Below, piece by piece: positions 52,264 to 61,006 of a stretch of DNA of 64,000 bases (within the stretch, counting starts at the first letter, position 1; every line of letters starts with the position of its first letter). The translations under genes and the position numbers were made by a program. The stretch spans positions 93,866 through 157,865 of the forward strand of contig NZ_JANCTC010000011.1 of assembly GCF_024297145.1 (NCBI RefSeq), given 5' to 3'. The notes beneath the pieces are model-generated. The model had not been told where the DNA came from. It saw only the letters and a list, made by a program, of their open reading frames with translations, and did no database searches. The DNA comes from Mesorhizobium sp. LMG 17147. Its GTDB lineage: Bacteria > Pseudomonadota > Alphaproteobacteria > Rhizobiales > Rhizobiaceae.

Positions 52264-53268
52264 ATGGCATACAAGGGCAGGAAAGTTCTGGTTACGGGCG
52301 CCGACGGGTTCATCGGTTCGCATCTCACCGAAGCACTCGTCCGCAGCGGCGCCGACGTCACCGCTCTGGCACTCTACAATTCCTTCGACAGCCACGGCTG
52401 GCTGGACGATTTGCCCGACACCATACGAAGCCAGTTGAATCTCATCCGCGGCGATGTTCGCGACAGCGCGTTCCTTAACCGGATCGTGCGTGGCCAGGCG
52501 GTCGTGTTTCATCTCGCCGCACTGATAGCTATCCCGTATTCGTATGCCGCTGCCCAGTCCTATGTGGAGACCAACATCCTGGGCACGGTCAATGTTCTCG
52601 AAGCGGCGCGCCAATGGGAGACGGAGCGCGTAGTGCACACTTCGACGAGCGAGGTTTACGGCACCGCGCTGACAATGCCTATCAGCGAATCCCACCCGTT
52701 GCAGGGACAGTCACCATATTCGGCATCCAAGATCGGCGCGGACATGATGGCGGAGTCCTACGCCAGATCGTTCGACATCCCCGTGGTCATCATGCGGCCC
52801 TTCAATACGTACGGCCCGCGCCAGAGTGAGCGGGCCATCGTACCGACCATTATACGCCAGGCTCTCGACAAAAAATGCCCGGCGATCATGGTGGGAGACA
52901 CAAGCCCGATCCGCGACCTTACTTTCGTGGAAGACACCGCGGCGGCGTTTTTGACCGCAGGTTCGGCCGACCTCGAATTTGGCCATGCCTACAACGCCGG
53001 AAGCCAGCGCGCTGTGACGATCTCGGACATATTGGATCTGGTGATCGAACTGAGTGGCTGCAAGAAACCAATTCACCGCGACGAGCGCCGCCTGCGGCCG
53101 CAGAATTCCGAGGTGCGTGCCTTGCTGGCCGATTCTTCGCTCCTCGAAAGCAAGACTGGATGGCGTGCCCAGACCAGCCTGCGCGAAGGCTTGGAGCGGA
53201 CCATCGGATGGTGGCAAGGGCGTCTCAGCGAAGGCCGGGTGCGACACGAAATGGGTTACATGACATGA
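52264..53268 (+). CDS. LegB-like nucleotide-sugar 4,6-dehydratase
   Basis: 334 residues. SDR motifs: TGADGFIGSHL (11-21), catalytic Thr/Ser in HTSTSEVYG (125-133), Y-x3-K as Tyr 152/Lys 156 (QGQSPYSASKIGAD), and MRPFNTYGPRQSERAI. The LYNSFDSHGWLDDL and VVFHLAALIAIPYSYAAAQSY stretches match the pattern I know from LegB (GDP-GlcNAc 4,6-dehydratase of legionaminic-acid pathways). Expected product: 4-keto-6-deoxy nucleotide sugar for the aminotransferase. ATG 52264 begins the Rossmann fold; G-rich site 12 bases upstream. Confidence 0.85.
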   Translation: MAYKGRKVLVTGADGFIGSHLTEALVRSGADVTALALYNSFDSHGWLDDLPDTIRSQLNLIRGDVRDSAFLNRIVRGQAVVFHLAALIAIPYSYAAAQSYVETNILGTVNVLEAARQWETERVVHTSTSEVYGTALTMPISESHPLQGQSPYSASKIGADMMAESYARSFDIPVVIMRPFNTYGPRQSERAIVPTIIRQALDKKCPAIMVGDTSPIRDLTFVEDTAAAFLTAGSADLEFGHAYNAGSQRAVTISDILDLVIELSGCKKPIHRDERRLRPQNSEVRALLADSSLLESKTGWRAQTSLREGLERTIGWWQGRLSEGRVRHEMGYMT

Positions 53269-53349
53269 GCTTTCGCCCGGGAGGATTGGCTCCGCTGTTG
53301 ATTGCGGCCGCGGTATTGCCGGATTCGAACCAGAAGGAGATTGCCGCCA

Positions 53350-54612
53350 ATGGTCCTCGTTAGTCGAATCCTTCTTGTCATGCTCGGCATGTTGGCCGCC
53401 ATGGAAACTGCGGCTGCAGCGGAAGCGCGGGCTGCTTATCGACTTTCCGCCGGCGATACCGTCGAGATAGGAATTGCATCCATCTCTGAGCGGACACAAC
53501 GTGCGGTGGTCCAGATGGACGGCACGATCGCGCTTCCCGAAGTCGGGATGGTTTCGGTTGGCGGCCTCACTCCGGCCGAACTGCAGACACGCATGCAGAC
53601 GATCTTGCCAACCAAGATATTCCACCAGCGGCTGCCTGACGGGCGGGAGCAAATGATCGTCATCAAGCCGACAGACGTGACCGCCGTGGTTGCAGAGTAC
53701 AGGCCGATCTATGTGACCGGCGACGTGCTCACTCCCGGACAGCAGGCCTATCGCCCGCTGATGACCGTGCGGCAGGCAATTGCCGTGTCAGGTGGCTTCA
53801 GCCTTTTGCGGTCCCGGGCAAACCAGGTTGGCCCCGATCCGGTGGATCTGCGGCGCGATTATGAGTCGCTTTGGGGGGAATACACGAGAGACTATTTTCA
53901 CAGCGCCCGTCTCCGCGCCGAACTTCAGGGTAAGTCGACTTTCGACATGCAGCCACCACAAGGGTCACCCTTGTCGGCAGGTTTTGCGTCGGCGATCGCG
54001 CAGGCCGAAGCAGAAGGGCTGAAGCTCTCGTTGGACAATTTCCAGAAAGAGCAGAGCTTTCTCGATAAAAGTGGCAAGGATGCTGCAGCACAAAGCGAGA
54101 CCTTGCTCGAGCGCGAGCGGGCCGAAGCGGATGGGGTGAAGGCGGACGAAGACGAGCTGGCGCGCGTAAGGAAAGCATTTGAGTCGGGAAATCTAACCAA
54201 TAACCGGCTCGCCGACGTCCGGCGCGCTTTGGTGCTCTCTTCCAGCCGGGCACTCGAAACCTCGGTTGAACTTATGAGAGCACGACGTCAGCAGGAGGAT
54301 TTTGCCAGACAGCGCGAACGCAATGACAACCAAAGAAGGATCGGTCTGCTGACCGAGCTGAAGGATACCAACGTGCGCCTTGCCGACGTCAGCGCAAGAC
54401 TTCGCGCCGCCAGCCAGAAGTTGCAGCCCACGGGAGCGGCCGCCCTGCCGTTGCCGGTTGCCGGCGAAAGGATCCAGGCCGAGGTCACGATCATTCGCAA
54501 GCTCGGCGAAGAATGGCGGAAACAGCTTGTCCAAGAAGACACCGAGGTCATGCCGGGAGACACGATCGAGGTCAGGTTCAGCAGCGCTCTCGAAAACGCG
54601 GCGACCCGATGA
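53350..54612 (+). CDS. polysaccharide export protein (ExoF/Wza-like)
   Basis: 420 residues with signal peptide (MVLVSRILLVMLGMLAAMETAAAA). Poly_export domain: YRLSAGDTVEIGIASISERTQ, MDGTIALPEVGMVSVGGLTPAEL, then a SLBB-like part (VTGDVLTPGQQAYRPLMTVRQAIAVSGG) and a long coiled coil (residues about 215-380), ending with a second beta segment (PGDTIEVRFSS). No lipobox Cys, as in ExoF. Forms the outer part of the export path. AAGGAG lies 10 bases before ATG 53350. Last gene of the plus run. Confidence 0.85.
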   Translation: MVLVSRILLVMLGMLAAMETAAAAEARAAYRLSAGDTVEIGIASISERTQRAVVQMDGTIALPEVGMVSVGGLTPAELQTRMQTILPTKIFHQRLPDGREQMIVIKPTDVTAVVAEYRPIYVTGDVLTPGQQAYRPLMTVRQAIAVSGGFSLLRSRANQVGPDPVDLRRDYESLWGEYTRDYFHSARLRAELQGKSTFDMQPPQGSPLSAGFASAIAQAEAEGLKLSLDNFQKEQSFLDKSGKDAAAQSETLLERERAEADGVKADEDELARVRKAFESGNLTNNRLADVRRALVLSSSRALETSVELMRARRQQEDFARQRERNDNQRRIGLLTELKDTNVRLADVSARLRAASQKLQPTGAAALPLPVAGERIQAEVTIIRKLGEEWRKQLVQEDTEVMPGDTIEVRFSSALENAATR

Positions 54613-54649
54613 ATCGGCCGGGCTGCCGGTTGAGAGTGTGGCAGCCCCC

Positions 54650-56194
54650 TTACTGCCTGAAGGCCCTGGAGAACTGGTCGGTAAGAGGCTTCATCAAGTA
54701 GGACCAGACACTGCGCTCGTCGGTTCTTATGTGGACTTCGGCGGGCATGCCGGGTTTGAGTATTTTCTCTCCAGTCAGGCAGGTCGCTTCATTCTCGACG
54801 TCGATGCGAGCCGAAAAATAGGAAAGCTGGCGTTGCTGATCCTTGATCAGATCCGCTGAGACGCGCTTGACCGAGCCTTCGCAAGCAGGTGTGGTGCCGG
54901 CGTCGAACGCCGGAAAGCGGATCGACACCTGCTGTCCGGGATGAATCTCATCGATACGCGACGGAGGAATGGAAGCGTCGACGACAAGGTTGTCGGAATC
55001 GGGAACAATCATCATGAGCACCTCTCCAGCGCCAATTACGCCTCCGACGGTGTGGACCGAGGATTCTTGTACCGTGCCCGATTGCGGGGCACGAATGTCT
55101 GTCCTGCCGAGTTCGTCTTCGGCGACCACCTTGCGCTCACTGAGTTCGGTCTGCTTGGCTTCCGTTTCGCGAAGTTCGTTGGTCACGTCGCTCCGCATTT
55201 GTTCGTCGAGCTGAAGCACCTGCAGGTCCGTTTCACTGATGTGAGCCTGTACCTCCGCTATCGCCGCGACAAGGCGTCCCGATTCGCCGCGAGCCCGGGT
55301 CTTCTCCAGGCTGACATTGCTCAACCTCTCCTTGGACACCAACTTCTTTGCGTAGAGAGATTCGACATCTGCAAGGTTCTTGGTCAGCAGATCCAGAGAC
55401 TCGTCGGTCGCAGACTGCTGCGATTTGAGGCCATCAATCTGACGTTCCAGCTGCTTCGCGCGGCTTTGCAATTGTGCTTTCTGGCCAGCCAGCGCCGCAG
55501 CACGGCTTTCAAACAAGGCACGCTCGCCACTGACAAGTGCCGCCACTTGCGGGTCACCCATTTGAGCGCGAAGGTCGGGCGGGATCTGCATTTCCGGCAG
55601 ACCCTGGCGCTCGGCCTCCAGTCGGGCCAGACGAATGGTGGCGCGATTGAGGTCCTCGGTGATTATCTGCAGGTTTGCTCGGGTCAAGGTGTTGTCCAGC
55701 CTGACCAACACGTCGCCGGCCTTCACATGATCGCCGTCCTGCGCGAAGATTCCGCCGATCGTGCCGCCGGTTTGATGCTGCACTTTTTTTATGTTGCTTT
55801 CGACCACCACAGTCGCAGGCGCAATCACCGCGCCGGCAATCTTGGTCAATCCCAACCAGAGCCCTCCGCCAAAGACCAACAGCAAGCTGGTTGCCAGGCC
55901 CAGGAGCAGATTGGCCCGGATTCCATCCGGATCTTGCTTCGTCCCCAACGAACGGCTCTCGCCACCGGCGGCGACGTATGACGACACGGTGACAGTGGAG
56001 CGATACCTCGCATATGCTCGGCCGCACATTTGCGCGGCGGAACGACAATTTGTTGCCAGGCTCCGGACCAGATTACTCCAGAGTAGATTGGCTCGGATGC
56101 CACCCGACTCCGGCTTCGCCCCGGTCGGCTGGCCTTCGCCGCCAACCGCAGCATATGGCGACATGGTCACGTTAGACACTAAGCAATACCTCAC
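54650..56194 (-). CDS. type I secretion membrane-fusion protein (HlyD/PrsE-like), N-terminus duplicated
   Basis: 514 residues. Membrane helix about 95-115, barrel-sandwich half VVVESNIKKVQHQTGGTIGGIF, coiled coil, second half ELGRTDIRAPQSGTVQESSV, and beta-barrel region. It bridges the inner-membrane ABC exporter and an outer-membrane TolC. The first about 100 residues contain two related segments (SPYAAVGGEGQ...GGIRANLL and SSYVAAGGESR...DGIRANLL) created by a tandem duplication of the gene junction. GTG 56194 overlaps the ABC-exporter stop by 3 bases. Typical members are about 430 residues, so the extra 70 are explained by the duplication. Confidence 0.87.
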   Translation of the reverse strand: MRYCLVSNVTMSPYAAVGGEGQPTGAKPESGGIRANLLWSNLVRSLATNCRSAAQMCGRAYARYRSTVTVSSYVAAGGESRSLGTKQDPDGIRANLLLGLATSLLLVFGGGLWLGLTKIAGAVIAPATVVVESNIKKVQHQTGGTIGGIFAQDGDHVKAGDVLVRLDNTLTRANLQIITEDLNRATIRLARLEAERQGLPEMQIPPDLRAQMGDPQVAALVSGERALFESRAAALAGQKAQLQSRAKQLERQIDGLKSQQSATDESLDLLTKNLADVESLYAKKLVSKERLSNVSLEKTRARGESGRLVAAIAEVQAHISETDLQVLQLDEQMRSDVTNELRETEAKQTELSERKVVAEDELGRTDIRAPQSGTVQESSVHTVGGVIGAGEVLMMIVPDSDNLVVDASIPPSRIDEIHPGQQVSIRFPAFDAGTTPACEGSVKRVSADLIKDQQRQLSYFSARIDVENEATCLTGEKILKPGMPAEVHIRTDERSVWSYLMKPLTDQFSRAFRQ

Positions 56195-56249
56195 GCATGC
56201 CCGCTTGCACCGTGCTGCAGCGGAACGACAATGTTTGGCTTGTCCGGAC
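55905..56249. repeat. tandem duplication of the exporter/HlyD gene junction
   Basis: 55905-56069 and 56082-56249 are diverged copies in the same orientation (first 95 bp align without gaps, offset 177; later part with a 6-base indel). Each contains the end of the ABC-exporter gene (CGGAACGACAAT block) followed by the HlyD start region (AGATTGGC...GCCGCC...GTATGACGACA or its counterpart). Confidence 0.75.
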
Positions 56250-57942
56250 GCGGGAAGGGCCGGACCACATTTGCCAGAACGTCTTCGCGCGAGCCGAACG
56301 AATGGAGCATCCCGTTCGACAGGACGAGTACCTGATCGATGTTGACGAGAGCGGAGGGGCGATGCGCAACGACGATCACGATACCGCCGCGCTGACGCAC
56401 AGCCAGGATTGCGCCGGCCAAAGCAGCATCGCCGTCTGCGTCCAGATTGGAATTTGGTTCGTCAAGAACGACGAGGAAGGGATCGCCGTAAAGTGCCCTG
56501 GCAAGCCCGACGAGCTGCCTCTGCCCAGCCGAAAGGGCCGCGCCGCCTTCTCCGATGCGTGTTTGAAAACCCTGCGGAAGACGCATGATCATCTTGTCCA
56601 CGCCCGCAGCCTTGGCAGCTGCCAGCACGCCTTTTGCGTCGCTTTTGCCACCGAACCTCGAAATGTTATCGGCGATCGTCCCGTCGAACAGCTCAACGTC
56701 CTGTGGCAGGTAGCCAATATGAATGCCGAGCAGTTCTGAGTTCCACTGATCGAGCGAGGCGCCGTCCAATCTTACCGTGCCACGAAGCGGCTTCCACGCC
56801 CCGACCAAAGCGCGCACGAGCGTGGTCTTGCCGGAGCCGCTAGGGCCGACGACCGCCAACCCTGCGCCTCTTGCCAAGCGGAAGCTTACATTGAAGATGG
56901 TTGGCTTCTGCAGGCTTGGTGGCGCGACAGTCAACTCTTCGACCGCAAGCTCCGCCTTTGGGCGCGGCAATTCCATTGTCTCTTGCTGGCTAGCAAAGGC
57001 ATCCAGCGCTGCCGCCAGCTCGGAATAGCTCTTGCGGGTTGCCAGAAACCCTCTCCAGTTTGCGATGGCCACATCGACCGGCGCTAGTGAGCGGCCCAGC
57101 AAAATGGACGATGCAATGATCACGCCGGGCGAGGCCTCGCCCCCGATCACAAGGTAGGCACCAAGCCCAAGCACACATGATTGCAAGGCCATTCGGAGCG
57201 TCTTCGACAGTGAGCTCGCTGCGCCGACGACGTCCGAAAGCCGTTCCTGGTTCTTCAGATAAAGATGACTGACCTCGTTCCAGCGCCGGCTAAGCGGAGC
57301 AGACAGGCCCATCGCCTGAACGACTTCTGCATTGCGGCGGCCGGAATCGGCCAGCAGCCGCTGCGCCACGAGTGTTTCAGATGCACGAGCCGCAGGTTTG
57401 CGGCCGATGATCTCGGCAACCACCGTCAAAAAAACAACGGCGCATGCACCGAGCGTTGCCAGCACGCCAAGGGCGGGGTGCAGCAGATAGATGACCACCA
57501 TATAAAATGGTATCCAGGGAGCATCGAATAAGACCGTCGGCCCCAGCCCGGAAAGAAAGCCACGTAGCTGGTCCAGATCACGAAGCGGGTGTATCCGGTT
57601 CGCATCCGGCCCGGCGACGAGGGGCAGGGAAAGCGAGGCTGCAAACGCCTTTTGCTGCAGATTTTTATGCAGGCGGCTGCCGATGCGGACCAACAGGCGA
57701 AGCCTCACGAAATCGAGGAGCCCATAGGCCGCGTAAAGTCCCAGCATCCCGACGGTAAATCCGATAAGAGTCGGCACGCTCTGCGAAGGCAGCACGCGGT
57801 CGTAGACCTGGAGCATGTAGACGGAGCCGGTCAAGGCGAGGATATTTATCAATGCGGAGAAAACGCCTACGCCGACGAGGCCGTGCATACAGCCGAACAT
57901 TGCGGAGCGTAGATCGAGCGAGCGCTCTTTGGTCGACTTCAT
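56191..57942 (-). CDS. type I secretion ABC exporter (PrtD/PrsD-like)
   Basis: 583 residues. Six membrane helices in the first 310 residues (start DLRSAMFGCMHGLVGVGVFSALIN, VYMLQVYDRVLPSQS, DAPWIPFYMVVIYLLHPALG), then the ATPase: Walker A GPSGSGKTT, Q-loop YLPQDVELFDG, signature LSAGQRQLVGLARAL, Walker B FLVVLDEPNSNLD, H-loop VAHRPS. The VYDRVLPSQS box is typical of PrtD/AprD exporters of RTX-like proteins. Co-transcribed with the HlyD gene. No outer-membrane TolC gene is present nearby, as usual for PrsDE. Confidence 0.9.
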   Translation of the reverse strand: MKSTKERSLDLRSAMFGCMHGLVGVGVFSALINILALTGSVYMLQVYDRVLPSQSVPTLIGFTVGMLGLYAAYGLLDFVRLRLLVRIGSRLHKNLQQKAFAASLSLPLVAGPDANRIHPLRDLDQLRGFLSGLGPTVLFDAPWIPFYMVVIYLLHPALGVLATLGACAVVFLTVVAEIIGRKPAARASETLVAQRLLADSGRRNAEVVQAMGLSAPLSRRWNEVSHLYLKNQERLSDVVGAASSLSKTLRMALQSCVLGLGAYLVIGGEASPGVIIASSILLGRSLAPVDVAIANWRGFLATRKSYSELAAALDAFASQQETMELPRPKAELAVEELTVAPPSLQKPTIFNVSFRLARGAGLAVVGPSGSGKTTLVRALVGAWKPLRGTVRLDGASLDQWNSELLGIHIGYLPQDVELFDGTIADNISRFGGKSDAKGVLAAAKAAGVDKMIMRLPQGFQTRIGEGGAALSAGQRQLVGLARALYGDPFLVVLDEPNSNLDADGDAALAGAILAVRQRGGIVIVVAHRPSALVNIDQVLVLSNGMLHSFGSREDVLANVVRPFPRPDKPNIVVPLQHGASGHA

Positions 57943-58348
57943 GATGCGCGCTCGTTGACGCGAAATTGCCGCGCAATCTCGTCGATTCTTTCGATGAGGG
58001 ACAAACTTTAACCTTCCGGGAAGCAGCAGCTCCGCCCCGCTGCTGGAACATTACGAATTGCTTACATATGTGCCTTCTTTGATTAAAATGTAGCAAAATC
58101 GTGACGCCAGGCTGAGAATTCGGCAACTGGCTCGCCAGCCTGGGGATAACCAGCTCGAGTAAGGAGATATTCCTAATCATGACACGAGGCAGAAGCTTAT
58201 GGTCATCTTTGTAGCATCAGGGCTTCAAAGCGTCTGAGGCGGGATTGGGTTTTGATTTTGTCGATCGAGAGTTAAGCGGTTTTAAGATACACTTTATCGG
58301 TGCGCCATTGTCGGCCACCAACGCCGGGTAAAACGGGAGGCGAGTGTC
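57943..58348. other. divergent 406-bp promoter region
   Basis: Between the exporter gene (leftward) and the methyltransferase gene (rightward). AT-richer than the flanks, especially 58051-58110 and 58245-58300. It must carry both promoters. No frame or clear palindrome was found. Confidence 0.4.
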
Positions 58349-59041
58349 GTGAGCGAAGAGATCAATGTCGCCGATGCCTATGGCAGGGGCCGCAGCGCCT
58401 TCATGGGACTGCAGCTGCTCGTCTCGCCCGGTGCGCTTGTTCCTCGACCGGAAACGGAACTGCTCGGCAACGCCGCTCTCGATGTTCTGAGCCAACTGAA
58501 CTTGCCGGTACCTCGCGTTGTCGACATGTGCTGTGGGGCGGGCAATCTGGCGTGCGCCATCGCGCACCACGCCCCCACCGCGCGCGTGTGGGCAAGCGAT
58601 CTTACCGACGGATGCGTGCAGGTCGCGCGCCGCAACGTCATCCATCTTGATATGGAGGAGCGGGTAACGGTGCTTCAGGGCGACTTGTTCAGCGCCTTCT
58701 CCGGCCTGGAGCTTGACGGCACGATCGATGTGGTCGTTTGCAACCCGCCCTACATTTCGGAAAAACGGCTTGAGGGCGACCGTTCGCATCTGGTCGAACT
58801 CGAGCCGCGTGAAGCATTCGCAGCCGGCCCCTACGGCCTGAGCATCCACATGCGGGTGCTCAAGGAGGCGCCGCGTTATTTGCGGCGCGGAGGCGTCCTG
58901 CTTTTCGAGGTCGGCCTTGGCCAGGACCGGCAGGTCATGAGTTTGCTCGAGCGTTCCAAGGTCTATGAGAGTATCCGGGCAGTCACCAATCCAGCCGGCG
59001 AGGGCCGGGTGGTTGTGGCACATACAAAGGCGCAGGCATAA
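58349..59041 (+). CDS. HemK/PrmC-type methyltransferase domain protein, short form
   Basis: 230 residues. Canonical features: VPRPETELL, SAM motif VVDMCCGAGNLACAI, VWASDLTDGCVQVARRN, and NPPY (132-135) that methylates amide or ring nitrogen. Bona fide PrmC has an N-terminal helical domain and is near 280 residues; that domain is missing, so this is probably a specialised N-methyltransferase rather than the release-factor enzyme. GTG 58349 is preceded by GGGAGG at 8 bases. It converges with the ACP operon and may belong to the same pathway. Confidence 0.82.
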   Translation: MSEEINVADAYGRGRSAFMGLQLLVSPGALVPRPETELLGNAALDVLSQLNLPVPRVVDMCCGAGNLACAIAHHAPTARVWASDLTDGCVQVARRNVIHLDMEERVTVLQGDLFSAFSGLELDGTIDVVVCNPPYISEKRLEGDRSHLVELEPREAFAAGPYGLSIHMRVLKEAPRYLRRGGVLLFEVGLGQDRQVMSLLERSKVYESIRAVTNPAGEGRVVVAHTKAQA

Positions 59042-59126
59042 GCGCCACAGTCGCGGCAGGCTTCAGACGCGCTGTCGCGGCTTAAAACAGCCGGGGATTT
59101 GAAACAGAGCTGCGGGCTTTCGGCAA

Positions 59127-59393
59127 TCAGTTTCTCTTGCGCATGACGTATCGCGCAATTCCCTGGATGGAATCGAGGTTCTCGGGCAGCAGCTCGCTGT
59201 CTTCGACCGTGATGCCGAAGGTCTCCTCGATGAAGCCGATAACCTCGAGCACCCCCGTCGAGTCCACGATGCCCTGGTCGAGAAGCGAGGTGTCGCTCTC
59301 CAGGCTGTCCGGATCGGCTATATAGAAATTCGAGGCCAGGAAAGCGCGAATTTGTTCACTGAAGGTATCGGTTCTATCCTTGGTAGATAACAT
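59127..59393 (-). CDS. acyl carrier protein
   Basis: 88 residues. Phosphopantetheine site is Ser 45 in DQGIVDSTGVLEVIGFIEE (DS-t variant of DSL). Four-helix pattern with acidic helix 2, normal for acyl carrier proteins of dedicated pathways. ATG 59393 has GGAGG 8 bases upstream; an in-frame start at 59453 is less likely. It is the last gene of a minus-strand unit with an acyl-AMP ligase and two ATP-dependent amidases, so it probably carries the product of the ligase. Confidence 0.88.
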   Translation of the reverse strand: MLSTKDRTDTFSEQIRAFLASNFYIADPDSLESDTSLLDQGIVDSTGVLEVIGFIEETFGITVEDSELLPENLDSIQGIARYVMRKRN

Positions 59394-59449
59394 TGATTTC
59401 GCCTCCGATAAAAAAGATGAATGCTGATCAACTTCGCTCTGGTGCCGAC

Positions 59450-61006
59450 TCATGACAGGGCCGTTTTTTTGAGTTTGCCCGTGTCGGTCATCGGCAGACT
59501 GGGTACGATGACGATGGACTTCGGAACCATGAAGTTTTCCAGCCGTCTCTGGCACTCTTTCTGCAACTGCTTTTCGCCGAGCATGCTTCCCTTCTCCATC
59601 ACGACAAACGCCTTCACTGCTTGCCCGAGCAGCTCGTCCGGAACGCCGATGACCGCGGCTTCCCGTACGCCGGCAATGTTCATCAACGCGTTTTCCACCT
59701 CCTTCGGCGCTATCTTCTCTCCGCGCGATTTTATGATCTCGTCGCCGCGACCGACAAAGTAGAGGTAGCCCTCGGCGTCCATCCGGCAGTAGTCGCCGGT
59801 GTACAGGACCTGCTCACCCGGCAGCGGTCCGGGCTTGAGCTTTCTGGCTGTCGCCTCCGGCTTGCCCCAATAGCCCTTCATCACCGTCGCTCCGCGGATG
59901 ACGAGCTGACCAACGACGCCGGGGCCGACCCGCCTGTCATGCTCGTCGACAATCCACATTTCCGTGTTGGGGATGGCGATCCCGACGCTCAACGGCTTTC
60001 GCTCAAGATCGTCCGGCGGCAGGTAGGTGCAGCGCTTGCATTCGGTAAGGCCGTACATCGAATAGATACGGGCCCCAGAAAACAGCTCCTGCAGCAGGAG
60101 AATGTGCTTGAGCGGCAGGGCGGCCGCAGTGTTGGTGACATAGCGAATGCTCGAAAAATCCTGATCCCTCAGAGATTTGAGCTCCCCGAGTGCGGCAAAG
60201 ATGGTCGGTACGCCGGGAAAGCCCGTCACCCTTTCTTGCTTGATCAGCCCAAGGATCTGCGCCGGGAAGGCGAACGAACGCTCAAGCACCAGCCGGGCGC
60301 CCGCGCCGAACGCCATGATCATCTGGTAAAGACCGTAGTCGAAGGCGAGCGGCAGGACATTGAGGATCACCTCGTCTTCAGCAAGCGCCAGGTATGAGGA
60401 AATTGAGGCGCATGCGGCGATCATGTTTCGATGCGTCAGCATCACGCCCTTGGGCTCGCCCGTCGAGCCGGACGTATAAATGATCGCAGCGAGATCGATG
60501 TCGATGCAGCGGCGCGCGGGCGGCGTGCTGCGGCCTGCCGCGACCGCGGTATCCCAGCGCACAGCATGTGGCAGTTCTTGCAGGTCGTTGCGTTCGATCG
60601 GCCCGGAGACGATCATGCGGCGCAACGATGGGCAATTCCGCGCCGGGTCCCTGAAAATCGAGTGCAGGTGTTTGTCGGTGATCAGTGCCGTCGGGCGGCA
60701 ATCGTTGAGCAAATAATCGAGCTTGTCGCTTTTGGTGAGCGGATTGACGATGCACACCACGGCGTTGGCCTTGAGCACCGCCCAGAAAGCGACGACGGCC
60801 TCGACAGTGTTGTCGGCGAAGATCACCACTCGATCGCCACGTGCAATTCCAGCCTCGGTCAAATGGTGCGCTATGGCGTTCGAGCGCACGTCGAGATCGC
60901 CATAGGTGACACGTTGATTGCCGCACACCAGGGCCACCTTGGCGCCGAGCCGGCTGGCAGAGTTGGTGAGATAGTCGTGCAGGAGCGGTACGGCGCCATT
61001 CATCAT
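59450..61006 (-). CDS. AMP-dependent acyl-CoA/acyl-ACP ligase
   Basis: 518 residues, ANL superfamily. Adenylation boxes: AAIIYTSGSTGEPKGVMLTHRN, NTAAALPLKH, YGLTECKRCTYLPPDD, YTGDYCRMDAEGYLYFVGRGDEIIKSRG and the catalytic Lys in TDTGKLKK. It activates a carboxylic acid as the AMP ester, then transfers it to CoA or to the adjacent acyl carrier protein. This form is common in exosortase-A-type polysaccharide loci, and here sits beside one. ATG 61006 overlaps the upstream AsnB stop. Confidence 0.88.
   Translation of the reverse strand: MMNGAVPLLHDYLTNSASRLGAKVALVCGNQRVTYGDLDVRSNAIAHHLTEAGIARGDRVVIFADNTVEAVVAFWAVLKANAVVCIVNPLTKSDKLDYLLNDCRPTALITDKHLHSIFRDPARNCPSLRRMIVSGPIERNDLQELPHAVRWDTAVAAGRSTPPARRCIDIDLAAIIYTSGSTGEPKGVMLTHRNMIAACASISSYLALAEDEVILNVLPLAFDYGLYQMIMAFGAGARLVLERSFAFPAQILGLIKQERVTGFPGVPTIFAALGELKSLRDQDFSSIRYVTNTAAALPLKHILLLQELFSGARIYSMYGLTECKRCTYLPPDDLERKPLSVGIAIPNTEMWIVDEHDRRVGPGVVGQLVIRGATVMKGYWGKPEATARKLKPGPLPGEQVLYTGDYCRMDAEGYLYFVGRGDEIIKSRGEKIAPKEVENALMNIAGVREAAVIGVPDELLGQAVKAFVVMEKGSMLGEKQLQKECQRRLENFMVPKSIVIVPSLPMTDTGKLKKTALS

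Noticed and set aside
53310..53345. GGATTCGAACC-like string resembling a tRNA T-arm complement
   Set aside because: No acceptor or anticodon stem can be built around it, and it lies in the leader of the export-protein gene.
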